Below, piece after piece: positions 9,412 through 17,924 of a stretch of 64,000 bases of DNA; positions within the stretch are counted from its first letter, which is position 1, and every line of letters starts with the position of its first letter. The DNA lies in assembly GCF_006716445.1 (NCBI RefSeq), contig NZ_VFPA01000001.1, positions 2,480,001 through 2,544,000 of the forward strand. The letters run 5' to 3'. Position numbers and translations under genes: made by a program. Origin of the DNA: Pseudonocardia kunmingensis. GTDB lineage: Bacteria; Actinomycetota; Actinomycetes; Mycobacteriales; Pseudonocardiaceae. The notes beneath the pieces were generated by a model. It saw only the letters and a list, made by a program, of their open reading frames with translations. It made no database searches and was not told where the DNA came from.

Positions 9412-10190
9412 TCCCGTGAGCCGGAGGGCTCCAGGTCGACGCCGTCGTCGTAGACGAGCTCGGCGACGGCGACCGGCGACGTCGACTCCGGCTGCACGTC
9501 CGAGTGCGCGCCGCAGCCGAAACCGACCTCGACGACGGCGCCGTCGGCCGGGGCGTACTCGTTGCCGCACACGCCGAAGGCGGCGCGCAGCGAGCCGGCG
9601 AGCGGGAGGAAGAAGCCGCAGGTGCCGCACGTGCCGGGGGCCGCGCGGGCCATGTCGGAGGACGGGCCGTGCGGGCCGTCGTGCCAGCGGCGCGCCGCCT
9701 GCTCGCGCCCGTGGCGCGACAGGACGCTGCGCCGGCCGAGGCCCACCTCGCGGGCGACCTCCTCCACGGCCGGGTCGTCCGACGCGACGTAGGCGGGCAC
9801 CAGCCGCGGGTCGCCCTCCGGCGTGGGCAACAGGTCACCGACGCCGAGGTCGCCGGGCCGGATCCGCTCGTGCCACGGCACCCAGGTCGGCGCGACGAGC
9901 GCGTCGGGGCCGGGCAGCAGGACGACCTCGCTGACCGTGACGGGCTCGTCGGCGCCCGCCGTGGCGAGCGTGACCGACCAGCGCCAGCCGCGGTAGCCAC
10001 CCTGGGTGGCGGCGAAGTGGTGGGTGACCGCGTCGGGAGCTTCGGCGACGGCCTCCAGGTGTGCGCCGACGGCCCCGGCGGCGGCGTGCGGGCCGAGGTC
10101 GGCTGCGGCTTCCTCGACCGCGGCGGACCGGGCCTGCTCCACCGCGTCCACGAGCCGGGCGAGCGGGTCGAGGATCGGTACGGCGTTCAC
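9408..10190 (-). CDS. DUF3027 protein
   Basis: A 260-residue conserved actinobacterial protein. The N-terminal half has HHFAATQGGYRGWRWSVTLA and WVPWHERIRPGDLGVGDLLP. The C-terminal third holds four cysteines in GTCGTCGFFLPLAGS and FGVCGNEYAP, which looks like a zinc-binding knuckle. GTG 10190 is chosen because everything upstream reads antisense through the next gene. It heads the four-gene chain ending with the YbjN gene. Function is unassigned. Its start codon is only 27 nt from the start of the divergent cyclotransferase gene, so the two promoters must overlap or the mRNAs be leaderless. Confidence 0.85.
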   Translation of the reverse strand: MNAVPILDPLARLVDAVEQARSAAVEEAAADLGPHAAAGAVGAHLEAVAEAPDAVTHHFAATQGGYRGWRWSVTLATAGADEPVTVSEVVLLPGPDALVAPTWVPWHERIRPGDLGVGDLLPTPEGDPRLVPAYVASDDPAVEEVAREVGLGRRSVLSRHGREQAARRWHDGPHGPSSDMARAAPGTCGTCGFFLPLAGSLRAAFGVCGNEYAPADGAVVEVGFGCGAHSDVQPESTSPVAVAELVYDDGVDLEPSGSRE

Positions 10191-10217
10191 CGCAGGGATT
10201 GTGCCACCCTCTCCGAC

Positions 10218-10994
10218 ATGACCTTCGGGCGTGCACTGCTCGGGGCACTGGTGCTGCTGGTCGGCGGGTGCGCAGCCGCGGCACCCGCCCCGGTCCAGGC
10301 GGTGGAGCAGCTGCGGCCGGAGGTGCTCGCCGAGCTCCCGCACGACACCGGCGCGTTCACCCAGGGCCTCGAGTTCGGCCCCGACGGCGCGCTGTACGAG
10401 GGCACCGGCCGGGCCGGGCGCTCGCAGCTGCGCGAGCTGGACCCGGCCACCGGGGAGGTGCTGCGGTCGGTGCCGCTGCCCGGCGAGCTGTTCGGCGAGG
10501 GGATCACCGTCGTCGACGACCGGATCTGGCAGCTCACCTGGACCGACGGCGTCGCCCTCGAGTGGGACCGCGACGGCTTCACGCTGCGGCGGGAGGTGCC
10601 GATCGAGGGCGAGGGCTGGGGCCTGTGCCGCGACGGCGACCGCCTCGTCCGCAGCGACGGCACCGACCGGCTGCGCTTCCACGACCCCGACACGTTCGCC
10701 GAGACCGGGTCGGTCGCGGTGACGCTCGACGGGGAGCCGGTCACCGAGCTCAACGAACTGGAGTGCGTCGACGGCCAGGTGTGGGCGAACGTGTGGCAGA
10801 CCGACCGGATCGTGCGCATCGACCCGGGTGACGGCCGCGTCACCGCCGAGGTGGACGCGTCAGGACTGCTCGACGCCGACCGCCGCGCCGGCGCCGACGT
10901 CCTGAACGGGATCGCCGCCGCGGGCGACGGCGAGTACCTGCTCACGGGCAAGCTCTGGCCGGTCACGTTCCGGGTGCGCTTCACCCCGGCGTGA
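10218..10994 (+). CDS. Glutaminyl-peptide cyclotransferase lipoprotein
   Basis: A 258-residue exported protein of the plant/bacterial glutamine cyclotransferase family, which turns N-terminal glutamine into pyroglutamate. The first 20 residues form a signal ending in the lipobox LVGGC, so it should be lipid-anchored outside the membrane. The beta-propeller signature is clear: PHDTGAFTQGLEF, then LYEGTGRAGRSQLRE, TELNELECVDGQVWANVW, and the closing LNGIAAAGDGEYLLTGKLWP. ATG 10218 directly precedes the hydrophobic segment. It is transcribed away from the DUF3027 operon. Confidence 0.9.
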   Translation: MTFGRALLGALVLLVGGCAAAAPAPVQAVEQLRPEVLAELPHDTGAFTQGLEFGPDGALYEGTGRAGRSQLRELDPATGEVLRSVPLPGELFGEGITVVDDRIWQLTWTDGVALEWDRDGFTLRREVPIEGEGWGLCRDGDRLVRSDGTDRLRFHDPDTFAETGSVAVTLDGEPVTELNELECVDGQVWANVWQTDRIVRIDPGDGRVTAEVDASGLLDADRRAGADVLNGIAAAGDGEYLLTGKLWPVTFRVRFTPA

Positions 10995-11034
10995 GACACC
11001 CGACCGCGTCCGGTTCGGGGTCCGATGAGCAAGA

Positions 11035-12738
11035 ATGGACGGCGTGGCCCGGTTCGACTCCCCCCAGTCCCGCCGCGGCCGCCGTGGCCGCCGCGGCTGG
11101 GTCACCGTGGACGACACCGCGCGGCCCGCGGGCGGCCCGCCCGCACCGGAGGACGGGCCCACCGACGCGCAGTACGAGCCGCGCAGGCGCTACCCGTGGC
11201 ACGACGACCCCGACTACGACCCCGCCGCCCACCGGCGCACCCCGCCCGCGCGCCCCTGGACACCCCCTCCCGCCGAGGAGACGTCCCTCGAACCCGGCAC
11301 GCACGTGCACGCGCCCCAGGACGAGCAGACCCGCGCCGTCCCGGACGAGGCCCCCGCGCCCCCCGCAGGCGACGGCCCGCCCACCCGGCGCATGCCGCGC
11401 AAGCTCACCGTCACGCGCGTGGCGGCGCTGCGCAGCCGGGAGCTGACCGAGGGCGGGATCCGCGCGTTCCGCCGCGCCACCACGGCCGACGGGGCCGACC
11501 GCTCCGGGCTCACGGCGCTCACCTACGCCACGATGATGACCTACGCGATGGACGCGGCCGTGGCCGTCGCGCTGGCCAACACGCTGTTCTTCGCCGCCGC
11601 CACGGCGGAGAGCAAGACGAACGTCGCGCTCTACCTGATCATCACGGTCGCCCCGTTCGCGGTGGTGGCGCCGGTCATCGGTCCGATGCTCGACCGCCTG
11701 CAGCGCGGCCGCCGGGCGGCGCTGGCCATCTCGTTCGCGGGGCGGGCCGTGCTCGCGGTCGTGATGGCGTTCAACTACGACAACTGGCTGCTGTACCCGG
11801 CCGCGCTCGGCGCGATGGTGCTCAGCAAGACGTTCGCGGTGCTCAAGGCGGCCGTCACCCCGCGGGTGCTGCCGCGGGCGATCACGCTGGTCACCACGAA
11901 CTCGCGGCTCACGACGTTCGGGATGGTGGCGGCCGGGGTGTTCGGGGGTGCGGCGGCGGGCGTCGCCGCGCTCTGGGGCTCCCCGGGCGCGCTGATCTTC
12001 ACCGCGGCGATCGGCGTGCTCGGCACCGTCCTGTGCCTGCGCATCCCGCGCTGGGTCGAGTCGACGGCCGGCGAGGTGGCCGCCACGCTGCGCAGCACGG
12101 CACGGGGGAAGCGGCGCACGCCGATGGGCAGGCGCGTCACCGTCGCGCTCTGGGGCAGCGGTGCGATCCGGGTGCTCACCGGGTTCCTCACGTTGTTCGT
12201 CGCGTTCGTGGTGCGCGCGCAGTCCGAGGCCGACCCGGCCCGCCAGCTGGTCCTGATCGGCATCGTCGGGGCCGCCGCCGGGGTGGGCTCGTTCACCGGG
12301 AACGCCGCGGGCGCGCGCCGCAGCTTCGGCAAGTCGGACGCAGTGATCGTCTCCTGCATCGCGGCCGCCGTCGTCGTCAGCGTGGTGGCCGCCCTGCTAC
12401 CGGGCATCGCCACCGCCGCGCTCGTCGGCCTGGTGGGCGCTGCCGCGAGCGCACTCGCCAAGGTCTGCCTCGACGCGGTGATCCAGCGGGAGCTGCCCGA
12501 CGAGTCGCGCGCGTCGGCGTTCGGCCGCTCCGAGACCGTGCTCGCCCTCGCCTGGGTGTTCGGCGGCGCGCTGGGCGTGCTGCTGCCCCACGACAACTTC
12601 TGGCTGGGGTTCACGGTGGTCTCCGCGGTCGTCGCGCTCGCGGGCGTGCAGTCGGCGCTGCTCGCGCGCGGCCGCAGCCTGTTGCCGTTCCTGGGCCCGC
12701 GCCACCGCGACGAGCGCGCACCGGTGACGCCCGGGTGA
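11035..12738 (+). CDS. MFS transporter with long cytoplasmic N-terminus
   Basis: A 567-residue membrane protein. About 130 N-terminal residues are hydrophilic and rich in Pro/Arg/Glu, with no known domain. They are followed by a transporter body of about 12 hydrophobic segments starting near LTALTYATMMTYAMDAAVAVALAN. The loop MLDRLQRGRRAA is the usual basic inter-helix 2-3 MFS loop. An MFS gene next to a DUF2771 lipoprotein and near a cold-shock protein is a recurring actinobacterial neighbourhood. Substrate unknown. GTG 11044 is an alternative start. Confidence 0.85.
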   Translation: MDGVARFDSPQSRRGRRGRRGWVTVDDTARPAGGPPAPEDGPTDAQYEPRRRYPWHDDPDYDPAAHRRTPPARPWTPPPAEETSLEPGTHVHAPQDEQTRAVPDEAPAPPAGDGPPTRRMPRKLTVTRVAALRSRELTEGGIRAFRRATTADGADRSGLTALTYATMMTYAMDAAVAVALANTLFFAAATAESKTNVALYLIITVAPFAVVAPVIGPMLDRLQRGRRAALAISFAGRAVLAVVMAFNYDNWLLYPAALGAMVLSKTFAVLKAAVTPRVLPRAITLVTTNSRLTTFGMVAAGVFGGAAAGVAALWGSPGALIFTAAIGVLGTVLCLRIPRWVESTAGEVAATLRSTARGKRRTPMGRRVTVALWGSGAIRVLTGFLTLFVAFVVRAQSEADPARQLVLIGIVGAAAGVGSFTGNAAGARRSFGKSDAVIVSCIAAAVVVSVVAALLPGIATAALVGLVGAAASALAKVCLDAVIQRELPDESRASAFGRSETVLALAWVFGGALGVLLPHDNFWLGFTVVSAVVALAGVQSALLARGRSLLPFLGPRHRDERAPVTPG

Positions 12739-12775
12739 ACCCCGGCGCCGCCCGCCCCTTACGTACGGTGGTGGC

Positions 12776-13303
12776 GTGCCGCGCCGCCTGCTCGCCCTCC
12801 CCGTCGCCGCGCTGGTCCTCGCCGGCTGCGCGGGCCAGGACGCACCGCCGCCCGCCCCGCAGGGCGCGCCCCCGCAGGTGACGTTCACCGCCGACGCCGC
12901 CACCGCCGTCGCGCGCCCGGCCCAGTACTGCGACCTGCAGCTCACCGACTGCACGGGCGACCCCGCCGCCCCCGTGACGCTCCCGGTGCCGCCGGGCACC
13001 CCGCTGGTGGTCACGGTGCCACCGGAGATCGCGCAGACGCCGTGGCAGGTCGTGTTCAGCTACCGCGACGCCGCGGGCGCCCGGATCGACCAGCGCAGCC
13101 CCGTGTTCCCCCCGAACGCTCCCGGCCTCGAGGTGGCTCCCGACGAGGTGAGCCGCTCCTGGGCCCTGACGCTCCCCGCCCCGGAAGACCAGCTGGTGAC
13201 CGCCGAGGTGCAGCAGTACGGGCCGCCGCCGCAGGCGAACCCGGAGACAGGCGAGATCGACTTCCCGATCCGGGCGAGCTGGGTGCTCACCACCGCGAGC
13301 TGA
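12776..13303 (+). CDS. DUF2771-type lipoprotein
   Basis: A 175-residue exported protein. The signal peptide ends in LVLAGC, a lipobox with Cys near residue 18, so it should be acylated and anchored on the outer face of the membrane. The mature part has a paired-cysteine strand (QYCDLQLTDC), the stretch VTVPPEIAQTPWQVVFSY and a beta-rich C-terminus ending RASWVLTTAS. It follows the MFS gene by 37 nt and is probably cotranscribed. The family has no known function. It ends four nucleotides before the 31-nt tandem repeat. Confidence 0.8.
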   Translation: MPRRLLALPVAALVLAGCAGQDAPPPAPQGAPPQVTFTADAATAVARPAQYCDLQLTDCTGDPAAPVTLPVPPGTPLVVTVPPEIAQTPWQVVFSYRDAAGARIDQRSPVFPPNAPGLEVAPDEVSRSWALTLPAPEDQLVTAEVQQYGPPPQANPETGEIDFPIRASWVLTTAS

Positions 13304-13306
13304 CGG

Positions 13307-13386
13307 CTCCGCAAGCTCCGCTCAGCGCCGACGTTCGCTCCGCAAGCTCCGCTCAGCGCCGACGTTCGCTCCGCAAGCTCCGCTCA
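13307..13386. repeat. 31-nt tandem repeat, family C
   Basis: Units begin at 13307, 13338 and 13369 (period 31 nt, about 2.6 copies), each starting CTCCGCAAGCTCCGCTCAGC. The array fills the whole gap between the convergent DUF2771 and cold-shock genes and supplies the stop codon of the latter (TCA at 13384-13386). The third unit is cut off at that stop. The units are identical as far as they go, suggesting recent amplification or active homogenisation. Confidence 0.9.
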
Positions 13387-13770
13387 GCCGTCCAGGTCAC
13401 GTCCGACCGCGCGCACGACGTCGGCGGCCAGCTTGCAGGTCTTGCGGTCGGGGTAGCGGCCGCGGCGCAGGTCGGGCTGCACGCGGGTCTCGAGGACGCG
13501 GATCATGTCCTCGATGAGGCTGTGCAGGTCCTCGGCCGGGCGACGGGTGGACTCGACGACCGACGGCGGCTTGTCGACGAGGCGCACCGACAGCGCCTGC
13601 GGGCCGCGCCTGCCCTCCGCCATCCCGAACTCGACGCGCTGACCCGCCTTCAACGCCTCCACCCCGGTCGGCAGCGCGGCCTTGCGGACGTAGACGTCCT
13701 CGCCGCCGTCCTGAGCGAGGAACCCGAAGCCCTTGTCGGCGTCGTACCACTTGACCCTGCCGGTCGGCAC
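13384..13770 (-). CDS. Extended cold-shock-domain protein
   Basis: The N-terminal 65 residues are a cold-shock domain that binds single-stranded nucleic acid: [17 protein letters not shown] holds RNP1, and DVYVRKAAL replaces the usual DVFVH of RNP2. A further 60 residues ([17 protein letters not shown] and [18 protein letters not shown]) are helical, as in the roughly 130-residue actinobacterial variant. I start at GTG 13770 (VPTGRVKW, the family's usual N-terminus). GTG 13779, preceded by GAGGAA, is an equally good choice. The stop codon lies in the tandem repeat. Confidence 0.9.
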   Translation of the reverse strand: MPTGRVKWYDADKGFGFLAQDGGEDVYVRKAALPTGVEALKAGQRVEFGMAEGRRGPQALSVRLVDKPPSVVESTRRPAEDLHSLIEDMIRVLETRVQPDLRRGRYPDRKTCKLAADVVRAVGRDLDG

Positions 13771-14164
13771 CCTGCTCACCCGTTCCTCGATCGATCCGAC
13801 GTCCCGCGGCGCCACGGTGGACCGCATGACGAACGCGCCCCGGATGCCTGGCCGCCGCTTGGTCGGCGCGACACCGGGACGCGTGCCCACCACCCTAGTC
13901 GGAGAGCGCTCCGCTGCCCACCCGTTCACGGCGGGGCACTGCGCCGAGGACCGCCGCCCGCGCGGCGGCCGTCGGGGTCCGCCGGCCCGCCATAGGAAGC
14001 CCCTATGCCCCCTGCTGAATCTGCGTCTTTGCCTCCCGCCCTTTTCCGGACCTACCGTGAAACAGCTCGGCGAGGCGTTCACCGCGATCCCGGAGGGATT
14101 TCCGCGGGCCCCGTCGATCCGCCGCCCGGCGATCGGAGGCGGCGCAATCGAAAGGACTGAGGGA
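13771..14164. promoter_or_regulatory. Divergent promoter region with a 17-nt palindrome
   Basis: The 394 nt between the cold-shock gene and the SDR operon hold no supported gene. The one clear structure is CATAGGAAGCCCCTATG at 13991-14007, arms of six bases around a 5-nt centre. It lies about 160 nt upstream of the SDR start and is a candidate operator for that operon or for the cold-shock gene. The regulator is unknown; the nearest one, LysR at 16718, is not adjacent. Confidence 0.4.
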
Positions 14165-14932
14165 ATGACCACGGTCGAGAACGGATCGGGAACGCGGGAA
14201 CTCGCGGGAAGGCGGGCTCTCGTGACGGGCGGTACGCGCGGGATCGGGGCGGCCGTCGTCCGCCACCTCCTGGACGCGGGCGCCGAGGTGCTCACGACCG
14301 CCCGGTCGGCGACGAGCACGCCACCGGAGGGGGCCGCCTTCGTGGAGGCCGACGTCCGGACCACGGCCGGCGTGGGGGCGCTCGCGGCCGCCGCCCGCGA
14401 GGCGCTCGGCGGCGTGGACGTCCTGGTCCACAACGCGGGTGGGGCGCGGCCGCACCGGACCGGCCTGGGCATCCCCGACGAGGAGTGGCAGGACGCGCTG
14501 GACCTGAACCTCCTGGCGTCGGTGCGGCTGGACGCCCTGCTGGCACCGGACATGCGGGACCGGCGTTCCGGGGCGATCGTGCACGTGTCCACGGCCGCGG
14601 TCGTTCCCCCGGCACCGCCGTTCCTGCACTACCAGGCCGCGAAGGTGGCGCTGGAGAGCTACAGCCGGGGACTGGCCGCCGAGCTGGCCCCGTCCGGGGT
14701 CCGCGTCAACACCGTGAGCCCCGGGCGGACCGCCACCCCCGGTGGCGAGGCGACGCGGGAGCACTGGGAGAGCCTGGACGCCGGGCCGGGCGCGGTCGGC
14801 ACCCCGCCGCTGGGACGCGACGGCCGGCCCGACGACATCGCCCAGGCGGTGCTGTTCCTCGTGTCCGACCGGTCGGGCTGGGTGACCGGAAAGGTCCTCG
14901 GCGTCGACGGCGGCGAGTACCCGAGGGGCTGA
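14165..14932 (+). CDS. Short-chain dehydrogenase/reductase
   Basis: A 255-residue classical SDR. The NAD(P)-binding motif TGGTRGIG is at 21-28, NAG at about 90-92, and the catalytic triad Ser142, Tyr156 and Lys160 is complete ([14 protein letters not shown]). The C-terminal DGGEYPRG is typical. ATG 14165 is preceded by GAGGGA. It is the first gene of a tight operon with a second SDR 7 nt downstream and an MDR-type reductase, which together suggest oxidation or reduction of a hydroxy/keto compound. The substrate is unknown. Absence of an acidic residue at the second strand hints at NADP, a weak inference. Confidence 0.88.
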   Translation: MTTVENGSGTRELAGRRALVTGGTRGIGAAVVRHLLDAGAEVLTTARSATSTPPEGAAFVEADVRTTAGVGALAAAAREALGGVDVLVHNAGGARPHRTGLGIPDEEWQDALDLNLLASVRLDALLAPDMRDRRSGAIVHVSTAAVVPPAPPFLHYQAAKVALESYSRGLAAELAPSGVRVNTVSPGRTATPGGEATREHWESLDAGPGAVGTPPLGRDGRPDDIAQAVLFLVSDRSGWVTGKVLGVDGGEYPRG

Positions 14933-14939
14933 CGAGAAC

Positions 14940-15680
14940 ATGGGTGCGTACCGCGACAAGAACGTGGTGATCACCGGCGGCGGCGCCGGCATGGGGTTCG
15001 CGTTGGCGAAGCTGCTGGTGGACGGCGGTGCCCGGGTGGTGATCACCGGCCGTTCGCAGGGCACGGTCGACGCCGCGCGGGACCTCGGCGCGAACGCGGT
15101 CGCCGTCCGCGGCGATGTCGCGTCGGTGGCGGACCTGGGCGCGCTGGCCGAGCGGGTGGAGGACGAGCTCGGCACGCTCGACGCCCTGTTCGTCAACGCC
15201 GGCATCGCCGGCGCCACGCCCTTCGGGTCGACCACCGAGGAGGTGTTCGACGAGATGTTCGCGATCAACGTCAAGGGCGCCTTCTTCACCGTGCAGGAGC
15301 TCGCCCCGCTGCTGGGCACGGGCGCAGGGGTCGTCCTCACCACCTCGGCCGCGAACGCCATCGGCATGCTGGACACCAGCGTCTACGCGGCGGGCAAGGC
15401 GGCGCTGCGTTCGATGGCCCGCAGCCTCGCCCGCGAGCTGCTCCCGCGCGGGATCCGGGTCAACGCGATCAGCCCCGGCCCCATCGACACCGGGATCCTG
15501 GAGAAGATGATGACCGGTGAGGCCGCCGCGCAGTTCGCGTCGCAGGTGGTCGCGGCGAATCCCATGCAGCGTTTCGGCACCGTCGACGAGTTCGCCCGGG
15601 CAGCCGCATTCCTCGCTTTCGACGCCACGTACACCACCGGTGCGGAGTTCACCGTCGACGGCGGTCGCACCCAGCTCTGA
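14940..15680 (+). CDS. Short-chain dehydrogenase/reductase
   Basis: A 246-residue classical SDR. Cofactor motif TGGGAGMG is at 12-19, NAG at about 86-88, and the triad is Ser136, Tyr149, Lys153 (TTSAANA, VYAAGK). ITGRSQ after strand 2 suggests NADP preference. The gene starts 7 nt after the previous SDR stop and 10 nt precede the next gene, so this is the middle of a three-gene operon. The two SDRs are only distantly alike, so they probably act on different steps or partners, not as a duplicated pair. Confidence 0.88.
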   Translation: MGAYRDKNVVITGGGAGMGFALAKLLVDGGARVVITGRSQGTVDAARDLGANAVAVRGDVASVADLGALAERVEDELGTLDALFVNAGIAGATPFGSTTEEVFDEMFAINVKGAFFTVQELAPLLGTGAGVVLTTSAANAIGMLDTSVYAAGKAALRSMARSLARELLPRGIRVNAISPGPIDTGILEKMMTGEAAAQFASQVVAANPMQRFGTVDEFARAAAFLAFDATYTTGAEFTVDGGRTQL

Positions 15681-15690
15681 AAGGCCTCGC

Positions 15691-16710
15691 ATGACCGTCC
15701 ACGAACCATCCGCCGTCGTCCTGCGCGCGCACCGCACAGACCTGACCCAGCCGCCCAGCGAGGTGCTCGAGGTGGTCACGCTTCCCCCGCAGGAGCCGGA
15801 CGCAGGCCAGGTCCGGGTGCGGAACCTGTTCCAACAGGTGATCGCGGCGAGCGGTGACCTGATGTTCGCGACCAGCCAGATCCCGGTGCCCGTCTTCCGG
15901 GTGGGCGAGCCGATCTCCGGCCCCGCGATCGGCACGGTCGTCGAGTCACGCGCCGGCGACATGCCGGTGGGAACCGTCGTGCTGCACATGTCGGGCTGGC
16001 GCGAGGAGAGCGTCCTCGGGCGGGGCGAGGCGTTCCCCGTGCCCGACGGCGTCTTCCCCGGCCCGGAGTACCTGCTCAACCAGGGCGTGCCCGCCTACCA
16101 CGGCATCGTGGACATCGCGGAGGTGGGCGAGGGCGACGTCGTACTCGTCAGCGGCGCGGCCGGCGGCGTCGGGTCGATGGCCGCGCAGATCGCCAAGGCG
16201 CGGGGCGCCGCGACCGTCATCGGCATCGCCGGCGGCCCGGAGAAGTGCCGCTACCTCGTCGACGAGCTCGGCCTCGACGCCGCCATCGACCACCGGAGCG
16301 ACGACCTCGACGAGCGGCTCACCGCGCTCGCCCCGGGCGGCATCACCGCCTTCTTCGACACCATCGGCGGATCCCAGTTCGAGGCGGCGCTGCGGCACGC
16401 TGCGCCCCGTGCCCGCTTCGCCCTGTGCGGCACCCTCGCCGGGCAGATCGGCGGCGGCGACGGCGGGCACCCGCGCCTGGACCTCATGACCGCGATCGCT
16501 CGCGAGGTGCGGATCCGGCCCTTCAGCACCCGGCACACGCCCGAGCAGATCGAGGCCTGGAACACCCACTACGCCCGGTGGTACGCCGAAGGCCGGATCA
16601 GGTTCGCGCGCACCCTCCTCGAGGGTCCCCTCCAGCGCGCCGTCGCCGCCCAGGACGAGCTCCTCGCCGGTGCGCACCGCGGCAACGTCATCGTGCGGTT
16701 CGCCGGGTAG
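15691..16710 (+). CDS. NADP-dependent MDR-family oxidoreductase
   Basis: A 339-residue zinc-free medium-chain reductase of the 2-alkenal/prostaglandin reductase branch. The Rossmann motif is SGAAGGVGSMAAQIAKARG in the middle of the protein, followed by IGIAGGPEKC and an FFDTIGG strand. N-terminal catalytic-domain features include NLFQQVIAASGDLMF and GPAIGTVVESR. No zinc-binding cysteines are present. Enzymes of this branch reduce the double bond of alpha,beta-unsaturated carbonyls. It is the last gene of the SDR operon and ends 7 nt from the convergent LysR gene. Confidence 0.87.
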   Translation: MTVHEPSAVVLRAHRTDLTQPPSEVLEVVTLPPQEPDAGQVRVRNLFQQVIAASGDLMFATSQIPVPVFRVGEPISGPAIGTVVESRAGDMPVGTVVLHMSGWREESVLGRGEAFPVPDGVFPGPEYLLNQGVPAYHGIVDIAEVGEGDVVLVSGAAGGVGSMAAQIAKARGAATVIGIAGGPEKCRYLVDELGLDAAIDHRSDDLDERLTALAPGGITAFFDTIGGSQFEAALRHAAPRARFALCGTLAGQIGGGDGGHPRLDLMTAIAREVRIRPFSTRHTPEQIEAWNTHYARWYAEGRIRFARTLLEGPLQRAVAAQDELLAGAHRGNVIVRFAG

Positions 16711-16717
16711 GCGCGGG

Positions 16718-17608
16718 TCAGGACACCAGCGAGATCGGGGCGGCGTCGTACCAGATCTCCTGACGCAGGAGTTCGAGCAGCGCCGTCTCGGCAGGGCCCG
16801 CGTGGTGGCGGACCACGGCGATGACGGGCTGGGACACGACCGGGCGCACCGGGCGCACGAGGTGCTCGTAGCCGTGGGGCACCGCGGAGGCCGGGACGAG
16901 CGCCACGCCCAGCCCGTCGGCGGCCCAGCGCACGGCCGTCGCGGTCTGGGACACCCGCGCGGCGGTGGTCGGGGCGTCGTCCCGGAGCACGCTCAGCAGC
17001 ACGCCGTCGAGCGCGCTGTCGCGGTCGAACCGGACCCACGACTCTGCCTCCAGGGCGTGCAGCTCGACCCGGTCCGCGGCGAGCTGCGGGTGCCCTGCGC
17101 CCAGCACCGCGACGAACTCCTCGTCGCCGAGGTGGTGGGCGTCGGCAGGGCTCCGTTCGCACTTCGCCATCAGGGCGAGGTCCACCACGCCCCGGCGGCA
17201 CAGCCGCTCCAGCTCGGCGGAGCTCGGTTCCTCGTAGACGGTGATCTCCACCCGCGGGAAGCGGCGGCGCAGCGCGCTCAGCGCGCCCGGCAGCTGCCGG
17301 GTGCCGAAGCCCATCTGCGCCGCGACCACCAGCTCGCCCACCAGGTCGTCGGCACCGGCGCGGGCCGTCGCCCGCGCCCGCCGCGCCGCGTGCACCGCGA
17401 CCTCCGCCTCCCGCAGGAAGGCGCGGCCGGTCGCGGTGGGCACCAGTCCGGTCGGCGTGCGGGTGAACAGCGTGACGCCGAGCTCCCGCTCCAGGTTGCG
17501 GATCTGCTGGGACATCGACGGCTGGGCGACGTGCAGCCGCTCCGCAGCCGCCGTCACCGAGCCCTCCGCGGCGACGGCCAGCGCGTACTCGAACTGGCGA
17601 AGGCTCAT
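16718..17608 (-). CDS. LysR-family transcriptional regulator
   Basis: A 296-residue regulator. The winged HTH is at residues 1-60 (SLRQFEYALAVAAEGSVT, AQPSMSQQIRNLERELG) and the type 2 periplasmic-binding-like effector domain runs from about 90. ATG 17608 has GGAG 4-5 nt upstream, so a longer start is unnecessary. LysR genes usually control a divergent neighbour, but here the gene is convergent with the SDR/MDR operon. Its own upstream side holds only an SDR remnant. That remnant may be what is left of its former target. Confidence 0.9.
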   Translation of the reverse strand: MSLRQFEYALAVAAEGSVTAAAERLHVAQPSMSQQIRNLERELGVTLFTRTPTGLVPTATGRAFLREAEVAVHAARRARATARAGADDLVGELVVAAQMGFGTRQLPGALSALRRRFPRVEITVYEEPSSAELERLCRRGVVDLALMAKCERSPADAHHLGDEEFVAVLGAGHPQLAADRVELHALEAESWVRFDRDSALDGVLLSVLRDDAPTTAARVSQTATAVRWAADGLGVALVPASAVPHGYEHLVRPVRPVVSQPVIAVVRHHAGPAETALLELLRQEIWYDAAPISLVS

Positions 17609-17812
17609 CGGCTCCCGTCCTCCCGGGGAACCGGGCTCCCCCACCGCAACGGCGGTAACAGTGTAAGCCCGGAACGGTCCACGCCTCAGGCGTCGGCCCC
17701 GACGGCCGCTGCACGGGGTGCACTCGCAGGTGATCGGTCCGCACGGCGCATCGCTGCTGTCGCAGCGACTGCGATGTGCTGTTCGGTTCGATCACAGGAG
17801 CGGTGCGCGCCG

Positions 17813-17905
17813 GTGCCCCGCTGGGGCCTCAACGCCATCAGTCCGGGATGGGTGGCGGAAACCGTCACGGCACTGGGGATCGGAGGGGTCACCACCCCGG
17901 GTTGA
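17813..17905 (+). pseudogene. C-terminal fragment of a short-chain dehydrogenase
   Basis: Thirty codons ending at TGA 17903 encode GLNAISPGWVAETVTALG, which matches the conserved region after the catalytic helix of short SDRs of the type VNAVSPGWVAET. No matching N-terminal part is found upstream in any frame, so this is a decayed remnant. It lies in the gap 17609-17924 between the starts of LysR and the stop of the acyl-CoA synthetase gene; the rest of the gap shows nothing. Recognition is by motif only. Confidence 0.5.
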
Positions 17906-17924
17906 CGCACGAGGAGACGCCTGG

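Noticed and set aside
6493..9630. Sacsin-like gene starting at 9630
   Set aside because: The extra residues are an Arg-rich misreading of the DUF3027 gene; GTG 9411 overlaps its stop in the usual way.
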